A stretch of DNA of 64,000 bases from Wyeomyia smithii. Taxonomy: Eukaryota > Arthropoda > Insecta > Diptera > Culicidae. Shown here in pieces: positions 23,006-35,724 of the stretch. The position numbers and the translations under genes were made by a program. The notes under the pieces were generated by a model. That model made no database searches. It was not told the DNA's origin and was given only the letters and a program-made list of their open reading frames with translations. The stretch's first letter is position 1, and each line of letters starts with the position of its first letter. Location: NCBI RefSeq assembly GCF_029784165.1, contig NC_073694.1, forward strand, positions 165,444,118 to 165,508,117, in the 5' to 3' direction.

Positions 23006-23330
23006 TTGCCACCTACTTTGAAATTTGCCATCGTAAAGATTCATGCTGCAACTGTCCTTCCAAAATCAAACTTTCGACAGTTTTGCAGTAAAGAGCATTT
23101 CAACTTTCAGTGTACGGAACTTCGCAACACGACGATTTCCGATCGATTAAACAAAGTTAAATCTGATGTTTGCTTCAACTGCCTTCGTCATGGGCGTCGC
23201 TTTGCCGATTGCCGTTCCAAAAAGTGCGTGTAGTAAATGTAAATGGCGACATCATACTTTGCTACATACAGAAACGTCTAATGTGGCTGAGAGTACAGAA
23301 CCATCAAGTGAACTTTCAAAATCAAGCATA
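23006..23330 (+). pseudogene. BEL/Pao-type polyprotein relic, zinc-knuckle region
   Basis: A plus-strand frame from 23006 reads through FCSKEHFNFQC and DVCFNCLRHGRRFADC. After a stop near 23234 a shifted frame gives CSKCKWRHHTLLHTE. The pairing of a CFNC knuckle with a CxxCxxRHHTLLH block is typical of BEL/Pao LTR retrotransposon gag-pol proteins. In the first knuckle the expected His is Arg. No protease, polymerase or LTR was found, so this is a short dead fragment. Confidence 0.75.
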
Positions 23331-23600
23331 CAGATTCAACCAAATACGATCGACTGAAAAATCTAAGAAAGACAAGTCATCCCGGAGTCAGGCGGTTTCG
23401 TCATCCTGTTCTGTGAACGTTGAAAAGTAACAGGTGGCGAATGCCCCGTGCCTTCCAACACGAGGGGTCTCCCTAGTCCTGGGCCGGACGTGAAGACAGG
23501 GAGGAGACCTTTTTTGCTCGTTACCTTCCAGCAAAGCGTTGAGTCATTGCAAAATTGGAAATTTTTTAAAATATTTAAGAAAATAAGACTCCACGAAAAT

Positions 23601-23638
23601 AATGGCCCCGGGCCCCCCAGTACCTAAATCCGGCCCTG
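23601..23638. mobile_element. Solo terminus of a hAT-type element
   Basis: Read on the minus strand the sequence starts cagggccggatttaggtact, a CAGGGCCGG terminus common among arthropod hAT elements. I could not find a matching opposite end, so the extent is unknown. Confidence 0.5.
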
Positions 23639-24058
23639 CATGTGATAGTGAAAGTGCACTCTAAAACGCTGAACGCTGCTGAAGATAAGTATGGTGCAAA
23701 TGCACGAGATAGTTTAAAGGTGTTTTTGAAAAACCGGAAAAATTCGCTTGAAATCTGAAAAATTCTATCCGTGATTCGAAAAAAATTTCGCTCACGCAGG
23801 CAAAAGTTTGCATGAATCTGCACACATTTTTAAAGAATCAGCGTAAATATGACGAGACTCTGACAAAAATCTGCAGAAACTATCAAAAGTCTACAAATAT
23901 CTGCTAATCAATAAAAATCTGCTCACGGACTCTAAAAATCTGCGTTTTCGGATAAATCTGCACATCTGGTTTCCCTCAGTCAGTCTGACAATCAAAACTA
24001 GCGCTTCTCACATGAAGGCTTGTATGAAAGCTTGTAGGCATCAGATAATATGTTTGTA

Positions 24059-24303
24059 TCCCGCTTTTTACGCACCATAATGGCGGTCGCTATAATGCGT
24101 GTTCGTAATATGCGAACCTCTCTGCTCACGTCAGATTTGTGATTTCTGAAAAATTGGCAACACAAATGTTACCAGATATGTTTTTCTTTTGATAAATTGT
24201 ATGAAGACTTCAAACTGACGTAAGCAGAGTTGTCAAAAGGGTGGGTAATTTATTACGAACTTTGCATTATAGCGTCCGCCATTATGGCGCGTAAAAAGCT
24301 GGA
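24059..24303. mobile_element. TA-flanked element with 40-bp terminal inverted repeats (245 bp)
   Basis: The left end tcccgctttttacgcaccat continues to gctataatgc. The right end is its complement with a few mismatches. TA lies outside both ends (24057-24058 and 24304-24305). It abuts the dispersed repeat that starts at 24304. Confidence 0.8.
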
Positions 24304-24690
24304 TAGAGTCGCGCAAAGAGAAAATCTATCGTTCCGGCAATACAGTTTTTGTACCGTTTGTTGCCAAGAACTATACAGTACGGTTTTCAGGTTTTTCACC
24401 ATGTATACTCGAGTATCGTTTTTTGAAATTCTTCACAAGGTATACAGTTTTAAGAGATTACACCGGTGATGCTTTGTTGAATGTCACTAAACCAGGTTAC
24501 AGGTTTATGCTGGATTACATATATGTAGTTAAAACTTCGGAAAATCTCATTCTATATCACGCTCAATTATAACACTTTTCATCCATTATCACTTTGTTTA
24601 TTTGCAATGCTCGATTGGTTCCCTTATTTGACGTTGAATTGGTTCCTTTGGTTTCAGCTATGCGCGATTTATATTATAAATATAGACTCT
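24304..24690 (+). repeat. Dispersed repeat of about 380 bp, copy 2
   Basis: Inverted partner of 16300-16675; see that entry. It begins tagagtcgcgcaaagag and ends near atatagactctgg. Confidence 0.65.
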
Positions 24691-25274
24691 GGTAGGCATG
24701 TCTTAGTGGACAGACAGGGTCGCTATTTCCACCGAAAATGGTGCAAATGCAATGCAAATAAAGATCGTTTTTTTTTGTTTTTTAATATATTGTTATTATT
24801 TTTTTTAGGTAAATTTTCTTAGTGTTGCATTTACGGTGGCGATAGATAAACAAACAGGTTATATTTTAATACATATGGTAAATGGTAAGATTTATTCGTT
24901 TAGTTATTCATTTAATTTATTATTCATGGCATTTATATCGTCTTGCCACTCCTCTATTTAATGAATAAAACACAATACCTTCGAAAAGATGACATCCGTG
25001 AGAATAATTACACTGTGCTACAGCGATTCAGAACTTCTGAAGTGACCTAGTATCGGTCTTGTTGAGTGTAACATTCGCTCATACTAGAAATTTTCCAAAC
25101 ACCCCCAAAATCTGAAGTTATGGTCAAAATACGGTTTTTCGGACCTCAGCGCATATAATATTTTTGCCTTTCTCCTAGAAAGGTATAGCAATCACTTGCA
25201 AAACCGAAAGTATAAAAGTGCTCCAAAGTGCCGAATGGCATATATCACTCGACTCAGCTCGACGAGCTGAGCAT

Positions 25275-25399
<125 letters not shown>

Positions 25400-26399
25400 A
25401 GATTTTTATTCTCACTCACTTTTCTCAGAGATGGCTGGACCGATTTTCATGAAATTAATTGCAAATGAAAGGTCTCGATGTCCCATAAGACCCTATTAAA
25501 TTTCATTGTAATCTGATTTTTAGTTTATAGGTTATGTATCAAAATGTAAAAATCATGAAACATCATTATCTCGAAAGCTACACAACCGATTTGAACAAAA
25601 TTGGATTCATATGAATGGGCTACCTGAAATACCCTTAGCTTTTAAAGATTAAACTTGTGGTTTAAAAGTTATGACAATAAACGTGTTTTAAAGACTACTT
25701 AATCTCACTCATGTTTCTCAGAGATGGCTGAACCGATTTCCACAAAATTAGTGTCAATTAATAAGTCTAGATGCCTCATAACACCTGTAATCGGACTGTA
25801 ACTTCGTCTGTAATGTACCGAAATGTGAAAATCACGAAACTTCATTATCTCAGAAACTACACAACAGATTTGCTTAATATTATTATCAGATGAGGGGGCT
25901 AGTTGAGGGATAACTGATGAATTATGATTGAACACGTGGTTTCAAAGTTGGGTACCCTTTACGTTCCCATTTCATTTGATTATAATCGAACCTAAGCAAC
26001 CGTTATGTATTAAATTGTTAATAAAACAACGAAAGTCTATTATCTCAAAGATTACATGACACATTTGAACATAACTAGTGTCATACGAACGAGTCATCTA
26101 TCGAACTTACAAATAACAAACTTCATAACAATTTGATATGTGGCTCAAAAGTTATGGAAAGAAAAAAAATTCAAAGACTATTTAAAACTGCTTTAAAAAT
26201 TTAAAACTATTAAATACCTGCTTTGATTGATATATGTGGCCTCAACATAATTTAAATGTGGTTTTGTACTATTTGAACGTTCCAAATTCATTGATTCCTT
26301 GCGATGTGTTTAAAGTCTGAAAATGCACGACGAATCGGCCATAGGATATGATCAAAGTCAAATAACAAATCGTTTGAAATGATTGGTTTTATCGAAATG

Positions 26400-27290
26400 A
26401 CAACATCCTCGCCTTTTGGCTTCTGTACATCACCTTAATTCTGAATGTATTCATATGGTATTCGGTCATTTTCAGCAAATTTTCTGGCATCAATCTGACA
26501 CCGGAAATACTCATATTGAGTATTCTTTAGTTATTTTGGTTGTTTTCCACAAACTACAAGAGGCCGTCTTTAAATTCAAAATGGTGTCCAGGGTCAATGT
26601 TTGGTTTCTATGCATCATCTCGATTACGAAAATATCCATATTGAGTATTATTTGGTCATTTTCGACTGTTTCCAAGAAGATGCCATTTAGCGAATGGTGC
26701 CTGAGGTCAATTGTTTGCTCATTGCATCATTCTGGTACCAGAGATACTCATATTGGATGGTATTTGGTTATTTTAGACTGTTTTTCACAAACTGGAAGTC
26801 GCCATCTTGGATTTAAAGTGGTATTTAAAATAATTTCTTGCCTCTGAGCGTCATTCTGGTTGAAGAAACACCCATATTGGGTGTAATTCGATCATTTTCG
26901 TCTGTTTCCCAGGAACCGGAAGTCGCCAACCTAGAATCCAAAATGAGGTCTGCGGTCGATTTCAGCTGCTGTGTATCATTCTAGATCCGGAGATACCCAC
27001 AGAAACCACAATTTGCCATCCTACAATTCATAATGGTGTCTGAAGTCAATTTGTGGCTCCAGTGCATCATTACGATTCCGAAAATACCCATATTGGGTGG
27101 TATTTGGTCGTTTGCCGCTGTTTTTCCGAAACCGGAAGTCGCCATCTTAGAATTCAAAATGGTATCTGTGGTCGATTTTTTATCCGGATATTATTATATT
27201 GGGTGGAAATCGTCCATTTTTGGCTGTTTTCCAGAAACCGGAAGTTGCCATCTTACAATCCAAAATGTTGCCTGAGGTCGATTATGGAAC
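26400..27290. repeat. Tandem array of about 125-bp units inside copy B
   Basis: Inverted equivalent of 18560-19440, with ccggaagtcgccatcttgga-like phrases near 26800, 26920, 27135 and 27240. Confidence 0.8.
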
Positions 27291-29624
27291 ATATTTGTAA
27301 CCACTAAAAACATTCACCTGCCAAATATGGTTTCATTCTGTTGACTAGTTCGCGAGATATGCAGAAATTTGTGCAGAAACATGTGCTTCCAGAAGAGGGA
27401 GGGGCGTCGAACCATTATGGGCACATTTGTTACCCTTTAAGACATCCACATACCAAATTCGGTTTCATTTGCTTGGTTTGTTCTTGAGTTGTGCAGAAAT
27501 TTATGTTTCATTTGTATTGGACCCTTCCTTTCCAGACGAGGGAGGGGCCTCAAACTATCATAGGAACCTTTATCGGGACCAAAAACCCCTACATACAAAT
27601 TTTCACGTCGATCGCTTCGGTAGTTTTCGAGCCTATATGGATCAAACAGACAGACCGAACTACATTTTCCTATGTATAGATTACAACATCAATATTTTAG
27701 AACCTAAAGAGTGAATATACATTTATTGGATTGAAGGGTTCATGTAAATCTATTTTCACAAATAAAATGAATGAGAAAGGCTGGGTCTGACCGCTAGGTG
27801 GATTAATTTAGGTTTATAACTCAGTCATTTATCAACCGATTCTCAATATTGAGGCAATTTTAGAAAGAAGACAAATAGAGCTTTCGAAATATATACAGAT
27901 TTGTTCTTATATCAATGAAACATGTAAAGTTATTTGAGTTTATATCTAAATTTTTAAACTTTTTCACGAAATTTTTCAATTTAATTTTAAATTTGCCGTC
28001 TATTTTTGTAAGAAACATACCACAAATACACTATAATTTTGAAAGTATATCAAATTCCAAATCAAATGGAAGTAGTTTTGTGGAAATCGGTTGATATTTG
28101 GTTAAGTTATATATTTTTTAAGAAAACCAGAATTTTTGGCTCCGATCGCACAATTATTTCACGGAGCTACAAATGATAAAAAAATTCAAGAACTTTTTAT
28201 GTGTCTTAGTGTGGGTTGTAGCTTTAGTCAAATGTTACTTGCGCGTTTACTTGAAGTTTTTCAAATACCCCAAAAATTATTAGTTATCGCCAAAACCCTG
28301 TTTTTTACCTTAGCTCATAATTTGGCTGAGATATGACTTGATGTTTTCCACCATATACTTAGGTTTCATCAAATCATTTCTCAGCCAAATTTTAACAGAT
28401 TTTTATAAACAACACCTATTGTTTTCGTTTGGTACTAAAAAGAACTTTCCAAATTTTACAGCAATTAAAGCTCCATCATAAAAAAATGTGTGAAAAATTG
28501 CGAATAAATTTGGAAAAATTTTGAAAATAACATAAACCATCTTGTTTATTTTAAAACTATTCATCACATATAGGTAAACTTTTTATACATATTTATATAT
28601 TTCAAATGCTCTTTTTTGCCTCTCCAAAACAGCGAAAATATAAAAAATCGGTTGAAAAATAACCGTATTAAACATTAAAATGTGAGCTAAAGTAAAAAAC
28701 AGGGTTTCGAACATAACTTATAATTTTCGGGGTATTTGAAAAACTTCAAGTAAACGCGCAAGTAACACTTGACTAAAGCTACAATCCACACTAAGTCACA
28801 TCAAAAGCTCTCGCATTTTTTCATCATTTGTAGCACCGAGAAATAATTGTGCGATCGGAACCAAAAATTCTGGTTTTCTTAAAAAATATATAACTTAACC
28901 AAATATCAACCGATTTCCACAAAACTACTTTCATTTGATTCGGAATTAAATATACTTTCAAAATTATAGTGTATTTGTGGTATGTTTCTAACAAAAATAG
29001 ACGGCAAATTTAAAATTAAATTAAAAAATTGCGTGAAAAGTTCTAAAAATTTAGATATAAACTAAAAAAACTTAACATGTTTTATTGACACTAGAACAAA
29101 CCTGTATATATTTTGAAAGCTTTATTTGTCTTTTTTTAAAACTGCTTAAGTATTGAAAATCGGTTAATAAATGACTGAGTTAAAAAATATTATATGCGCT
29201 GTGGTCCTAAAAACCGTATTTTGACCATAACTTCAGATTTTGGGGGTGTTTGGAAAATTTCTAGTATGAGCGAATGTTACACTCAACAAGACCTTCAACC
29301 TACACTGGGTCACTTCAGAAGTTCTTGCATTTTTTTTTTCATTTGTAGCACAGTGTTATCAATTAGATAAAGGTCGAGGTGAAACCCTCGAAATTTATAT
29401 AAATTTGCCTCTAAAGGTAGAGTTTCAATCAAATTTAAAAAAACGGGTAGATTAAATGCAATTGAAAACGAGCGTGCTAACTCTCACAATTTTTTATAAC
29501 AAGATGATTTCGGTGCAACCTGGTTGGGGTGACACCCAGGAAAACCGGGGTGACACCCAAATTTTCGGCCCTAGGTGTCACCCGGTAACGCTAAGCCACT
29601 GAATACGGGTCAATTTTTGATATA

Positions 29625-30366
29625 GATATATCCAAGGATGAAAAAAATCGTTCAAGTGATAATTATTCAGTAGTCCAAACTGATTCTCTATCGCTTCCGA
29701 TAATTTCAAAAGGATATGTGGTGAAAAATTTTCACTTGCGATTACTTTGATTTGTTGGTTTCGTTTCGCTTTTTCGATTTTTCGATTTTTTTCACGCGTG
29801 TCGGTATACTTTCATGTAGTATAGAGTGGTAAACGGCTTCGGCAGTGGTTTTCTTCGGCAGGTTCCTGCATAAGATCGCTGTAGAAAACCTGTCGAAGAA
29901 AACCACTGACGAAGCCGTTCGCTACCCTACATGAAGTACATGCAAGATTGAGATTTGAATTGCCTTAAAGTTTGGGGGTTACAAGAAAGAATACATCATA
30001 GAATTATCGAGAGACTAGTTTGATACTTTCTATACTTTATACTTTATGAGTCCAATTTTATATTATTGTGAGACAAATCTTTAGATTATGGCATCATTTT
30101 ATGTCGTTGATTCAATCTTGAATGTATTGAAAAAATTGCAGCTTAAAACTATTGAACTGAAAAAATCGGTGAGAGAATTTTCGTCTTCAAGAAACGAAAA
30201 TTTTCAGTATTGATTCTCCTGAAATTGTCATTAACGATTCTTTTTCGTTTCTGTAACTAAGCAGCCGTATCATTGTTGATAAATGAAAATTAACAAAACG
30301 ATCCCATGCGATTAAAAATCGGAAGTGATTCTCCGAAAGATTGATTTTTTCCATCCTTGGATATAT
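29625..30366. mobile_element. Probable inverted-repeat element (about 740 bp)
   Basis: Inverted ends containing atatatccaaggatg and then aaaaaatc are seen near 29627 and 30345. The enclosed sequence has further short inverted repeats, including the hairpin at 29810-29935. The target duplication is not clear. Confidence 0.5.
29810..29935. repeat. Long hairpin, arms of about 55 bases
   Basis: The left arm tcatgtag...aacggcttcggcagtggtt pairs with the right arm aaccactgacgaagccgtt...ctacatga with few mismatches. The loop is about 15-20 bases. It may be a tiny inverted-repeat element or a structured transcript. Confidence 0.8.
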
Positions 30367-30910
30367 CGAATGAAATAAAATTCTGAAAAAAGTAATAGAA
30401 TCTATAAGATTCTAATATTTTTTTGAATGCGAGGCTTACCGAATGAAAAATTACTCCGGAATGTAATGAATGATTGTACTCAGTCATACTGTAAAGGGTC
30501 TTTAGAAGGTCGGTAGAGCAAAACACCTTCTAGATCCCGAAACTGAAATAGTTGCAAATATCAGAGGTAGTTGCAATTGTCTTTTTTCATAATATCACTA
30601 CCAGACAGTGGGATCTAGAAATAGGCACACACATACAAACAAACACACACAAGACACAAAAGTTAATAAAATAACGGATAACCATTTGGTTTGTGACTTC
30701 TATGTGCCGGTTTTTCGTAAAAAATATTCCAGTGGTCACCGGCGTGAAAAAAGAAAGGCATTTTTGTTATTCAGAACTTCAATTTTACTATTTATAACTT
30801 TGCTGAAAACACAATTTTTCCATCATATTGTCTTGTGTATATTAGAGCCGTTCCTAGTGCCATAATGAAATTCTGACTTCGTAAAGTTTCATAAAAAATG
30901 TCATATTCAT

Positions 30911-32410
30911 TAGGCTGTCCCAAAAAAAATCGATGTTGAAAAAGTCAAGGTGCTCAGCCCCAAATTAAAAGATAATGTTATTTATAGCATTTTCGTAGAA
31001 CATTTCGACTTCCTAAAAGGTCGTTTTCAGGTTGCCCAAACCTGATTTATGAAAAACGACTTTTTCAAGCTACAAAACCACTCTTTTGCACTTTTTTCAA
31101 ATCTGTTCGATTCCTACATTTTTCCATATATTTTTTATATATTTGTGGGATTGTTTTTGAATATTTTGCATGGTTTGGTTCTGCATCGCAATTAATTATT
31201 TAACTCACAGAGCCCACTGAACATCACAAAAAAGTGAATTTTCCTTATAATTTTCAGATAAAACCCTTCAAAACTCATATAAAACATTTTTTTGATCAAG
31301 AACTGAAATTTTTACTGCAAAGCGGAAATCAAGACGAAAATTTACATGAGAAAAGATCCTTGATATCTTATCGGGGGGCTGAGATACCGGCGTTTTTACA
31401 TGTGATGGAAAACTATGCATTTTGTCAAAAATGCCACTAAAGCTCAATATCTCCATTGCACAGTGTTGTGCGTATAATTTCCTAAATAGTGATTCAAATG
31501 TTGATTATAGCCATGAGGTATGTTCGGAGAAGTTTCAGGATATTCAAAAATGCATCTTTTAATGTAGAAAGAAGGGTGATCAATCCAATAACCAATAAGT
31601 GAGATAAATTTACTTTTTAATCAGAATGAGATAGACGCAAGGTATCTTCGACAAAGTTTTAGGTTATCTTAAAACAAGAAACTTTACCGAAGACATCATG
31701 TTTCTATCTCTTACATATTACGAGCAATATTGAGTTCTATATTAGAAGGCACGAAAAATCATAATTTTCGTTCTAACTTTTTTCGCAGATTTTTCCAAAT
31801 TTTGAAACCTTCCACTAAGTTATCAGCCATCAAAAAATGCATTTGTTTTCTGAACATTGTTATTTTTTATCTCCCAAAATAAAACAGTTATTTAAAATAT
31901 TTGTTAAAATGCATAGTTTTCCATCACATATAAAAATGCCAATATCTCAGCTCCTCGATAAGATATCAAGTAACTTTTTCCGTGTAAATTTTCGGCGTAA
32001 ATCCCGCTTTGCAATGAAAATTTTAGTTCTTGATTAAAAGTTTTTTTTAATTGTGTTTTGAAGGGTTTTATCTAAAAATTATTAAAAAAAAAATTTTTTT
32101 TGTGATGTTTAATGGGCTCGGGGAGTCTAAAAACTGACTACATTGCTGAACCAAACCAGGCAAAATATTCAAAAACAATTCCACAAAAATAAAAAATGTA
32201 CGAAAAAATGTAAGAATCGAACAGAATTGGAAAAAGTGCAAAAAAATTGGGTTTGTAGCTTAAAAAAGTCATTTTCTCATTAATCACGTTTGGGCAACCT
32301 GAAAACGACCTTTTAGAAAGTAGAAATGTTCTACAAAAATGCTATAAATAACATTATCTTTCAATTTAGGGCTGAGGCTTTTTCAACATCCTTTTTTTTG
32401 GGACACCCTA
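30911..32410. mobile_element. Fold-back element (1.5 kb) with 8-bp target duplication
   Basis: The ends taggctgtcccaaaaaaaa and ttttttgggacaccctа-type complement are inverted. The arms extend about 525 bases on each side (to about 31438 and from about 31895). The sequence atattcat is duplicated at 30903-30910 and 32411-32418. The 8-bp duplication suggests hAT-like integration. No transposase is present. Confidence 0.85.
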
Positions 32411-32554
32411 ATATTCATACTCATTACGGGCGACTTGTCTTCAACTAATAAGCTTAACTGCCTAAAAAACTTAATTAAACATGAAAAACTAATTTTGCGG
32501 CGACAGAAGTTTTTGGAATAAAATCAGCTCCCGCACCTTGTAAGATATACTCAC

Positions 32555-32696
32555 CAACAAAAGTGCATGTACTGCACGTTGAAGCTCTCCTGTGTCGTCC
32601 GTGCCATTTCCTCCTTCAGGATGCTGATGAAATTTCGAGAACAGGAATCCCAGTCGTTGTGCATATAGCGGAAGCATGCTTTGTGCTTTAGGAACT
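32555..32696 (-). CDS. Exon C of the cysteine-rich host protein
   Basis: On the minus strand the acceptor cgccagtgcag is followed by 142 coding bases and the donor gtgagt. The first two bases complete a Glu codon with exon B. The protein reads FLKHKACFRYMHNDWDSC, then SRNFISILKEEMARTTQESF, ending MHFC plus two bases of a further Cys codon completed 25.5 kb away at 7028. An alternative upstream AG (cgccag) gives the wrong phase. Three cysteines, several aromatics and amphipathic helix-like stretches fit a disulphide-bonded helical domain. Base composition is clearly more GC-rich than the surroundings, as for the other exons. Confidence 0.82.
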
Positions 32697-32877
32697 CTGC
32701 ACTGGCGTACAGGCGGAGCGAGCGTGAAATGAAACGTAAACGAAACAAAGAAAATGTTCAAGGACTGTTCTAGTCACTGCTATATCATCTGCTTGGAGCA
32801 AGAAGGCTATTTGACAGTCATCAGGTATGCGAATAAAAGTTCCAATGCGTAAACAAAACTTCAAAGCTTCACCTCAC

Positions 32878-33020
32878 CTCGCTGGAAGGACTTGTCGCGG
32901 CAAAGGTACTCGTACAGCTTCCTGGCTCCGTAAACCTCGTTCTCGATGATTTTGCGCTCCTTCGCATCGACACAGGCGTTGAGATAGTGCTGCACACAAT
33001 CCATGCCCCGGTTAAATACC
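32878..33020 (-). CDS. Exon B of the cysteine-rich host protein
   Basis: The acceptor tttcccgcag precedes 143 coding bases, and the donor gtgagg follows. Its first base completes a Met codon with exon A; its last base starts the Glu codon finished in exon C. The residues read VFNRGMDCVQHYLNACVDAK, then a helix-like charged stretch and LYEYLCRDKSFQR. It contains three cysteines. Introns on either side are 146 and 181 bases, typical of insect genes. Phase agreement at both junctions is the main evidence that this is a real exon; the open frame itself is short. Confidence 0.82.
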
Positions 33021-33166
33021 CTGCGGGAAATTGAATTGGAAAATAGCGGGCGACATCATTATGTGGGAAAGTGGTACAAATTGGAATTATAGCCGGCAGC
33101 ACAACATTACTCCGGGTGATTTATGAGAGACGGGATAGGGACCCTCGAGGCGAGAGGGCTACTCAC

Positions 33167-33317
33167 ATGCATCGGCTGCTGATTTCCTCCAACGTTTCTG
33201 GTATTTTGACCGTGTACAGCACATCGACAGCCATTTTCGGTGTCGTGTTATGGAAGCAATTATCCAGCATCAGGGAAATCTGACCACACACCGGCTCCGG
33301 TATCTGCGGGCTGGACT
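33167..33317 (-). CDS. Exon A of the cysteine-rich host protein (first visible exon)
   Basis: The acceptor ttctcccggcag precedes 151 coding bases, and the donor gtgagt follows. Two leading bases belong to a codon begun in an upstream exon I could not find. The protein reads SSPQIPEPVCGQISLMLDNC, then FHNTTPKMAVDVLYTV and a final segment ending SSRC plus two bases of Met. It includes a possible N-glycosylation site (NTT), consistent with an extracellular protein. With exons B to D the visible protein has 14 cysteines. The 5' exons, including any signal peptide, must lie further upstream on the minus strand, either in the TE-rich part of this window or beyond it. Confidence 0.8.
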
Positions 33318-35250
33318 CTGCCGGGAGAAAGAATGTGTAGGGTTGTGAGTATTGCGTTTTTGGTGCCAATAATTACAATGTTCTGAAATCTCTGTTGGTT
33401 CTAATCAAACCAAAAATGCTCATGATCGAAATAATTTGAACCGTATCAATTCGATTATTGCCGGTTAGCCCCATCAAAATGAATACAACCAGTCGTACAG
33501 GCAAATGTTTTGCTTCAGTTCCGAAGTAACTTGAATTTGGAACAGGGTATTTAAATATGCTCATGAAACTCATGAAAAAAAACTAATCCAGAATGCTCTG
33601 ACTTAACTCCTAGCGCCGGATTAACTAGTTATCGCGAAATGACTATTGCATTGCTCCATTTGAGATGAGTTGTGTAAGCTAGAATCAGCCTAATTCCTTG
33701 TGGTTTCTAGTTATTACATCGTGTCTCCTACCAGCAAAACCAACATCATATGCATATTTGAGTAGCATGATGAAACAAAGCCTGTATTTCACCTCAGCTT
33801 TAGTTAATACGATTAGAGAGGAAATCATCATGCTTTGCTGCAACTAAAATTCATATGTCATGAGTTTGTGCATGTCGCTGGCGTTGGTATGGATGCCATG
33901 GAACAGATTGCATTTTTATCATTCGTGTTAAGTAGGTCATAAAGAAATATACATGACTATATGTTACAAAAATTCTAAGCACATTTTGAATTGTTGGATT
34001 ACTGTGAATTGATTGTTATTCAATAGGAGCTTTCGATCAGTCGGAAGTGCTTTGCCTTAATTTTTCCGAGGCGAAAAAAGCGACACATAGGAACAATCAT
34101 TTGTATTTAATGTAAAATAAGCTTTAAAACGAGAGAAAAAAATTGTTGGTATAATTTAAAAAAAAAAACAAAATGACGGCGGCTCGTGTATTACGAGAAA
34201 AATACTCCAATTCATACGAAATCATATTTTTTAGTACCTATAATTAAAATACACATCATTACATTTATTGTTTTTCCATTTTTTTACGTTTTTGTTGCAA
34301 GAAAGTAGCAATGTTGACTATTTTTGAGGTTGCACAAATGATGAGTTCTAAAATCTACATTAAGACAACACTGCAAAATATTAATAATCATAAATTTTCG
34401 ACAGCATTTTTTACTGTTTTTGACATCTAGTGGAACGAAGTGATGGTAACGAAAATCAAGAAAAAATTTGAAAGTAAGGAAGACGGAAAAATTTTATCAG
34501 ATTAATATTGCAAATTTTCAGCAACATCAAGCTCAAAGAACAAGTTGGATCGCACCACGAGGTTCGTAGGATCACGGCAAATTCTGTATGAACACTATTA
34601 TGACATACTTACAGTTTTAACACTCCTCTTTCGCTATCTCCTCATTCATATTCGAATTGAAATGAAATTTTTCAATGACAATCTTCCAGTAACGGTTTCT
34701 GAATGGTAAAAACTAGAGAAGTAAAACGGTGAAACCCGCCCAATTTGTGCTCAACGATGAGGATCAGTATTAGAATATTCAGAAACATATTTTGGGTAAA
34801 TAAATCTTCACGAAATCAATGACACTTGACAGATTAAACTACTAAATCGAGCGTCTGTGTGATCGAATCAACAATTATTTTTAACCTGAATTATTCGGTA
34901 AGGTGTGAATTTATTTAGTATTTAGTAAGGTGTAGAACTGTCATTATGGTTGCGGTATTAGCAGCAAATTGAAAGTTTAACAACAGATAGGAACAAATTG
35001 AATAGTCAAATCCATAATTATAGTACTTAATAGGAAATTTCCTACCGCGCTTTCTCCAGAAGATTTGAGCCACGTGGTCATATTTTGACCAATTAAAACA
35101 AACATTTTAAATTAAATATTCACAAACACAAACATCTACAGATACATACACACATGCAAATAACATTTGAATAAACATGTTTCTAATATATCTCGCGATT
35201 TTTTTATCGTGATTTTGATTTTTATTTGGTTTTGATTTTGATTGTTAAAC
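33318..35250. other. Upstream intron sequence; no feature recognised
   Basis: AT-rich, with only short open frames. I searched the minus strand for further exons of the host gene and saw none. Confidence 0.4.
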
Positions 35251-35358
35251 GTAAGGTATGTTTAGACTATCTGATTTTTTCATCTGATTTGAGCTGATTG
35301 CTCGAAAATATATCGAATGCAATGTTGGTTTACGTTTACACCAATTCGATACTGTGAT

Positions 35359-35724
35359 CAGGGATGCCACATGTACAGATTAATCTGTATTTTACAGATT
35401 TTTGGCCGAAGTAACGGTACAGAATCTGTGTATACAGATATACAGATTTTCGTCGAAAAGTACAGATTTACAGATTTTTCGAAATTGGCATTAATTTTTA
35501 TAAACACTCCAAATTTTCTTTCATTAAATATCAAGCAAATTGAACATATTTTCAACTCTTCACACGTTCTAAGCTAAAAATTTTGTTTATGTACCATAAA
35601 AACTTAAAAAATACAAAGTTCACTATGTTTAAATAATACAGATTTTTTTACAGATAATTTTGTTCCAGAAACAGATACTCAGATTTTTTCAAGGGAAAAC
35701 ACAGATTTAAATGTGGCAATCCTG
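35359..35724. mobile_element. hAT-type non-autonomous element (366 bp) with perfect 8-bp duplication
   Basis: The ends cagggatgccacat and atgtggcaatcctg are inverted repeats beginning CAGGG/CAGGA. The sequence actgtgat is duplicated at 35351-35358 and 35725-35732. The interior is packed with short tacagatt repeats. CAGGG termini and 8-bp duplications define hAT insertions. Confidence 0.92.

Noticed and set aside
23430..23530. GC-rich block (gtgccttccaacacgagg...) as an rRNA or structural RNA piece
   Set aside because: I could not match it to any rRNA region; it is more likely part of the adjoining retroelement debris.
27427..27714. Conserved 95-codon frame also seen inverted at 17435-17923
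   Set aside because: Its recurrence follows from the A/B repeat. The two versions share DNA, not selective protein features, and the frame has no known domain.
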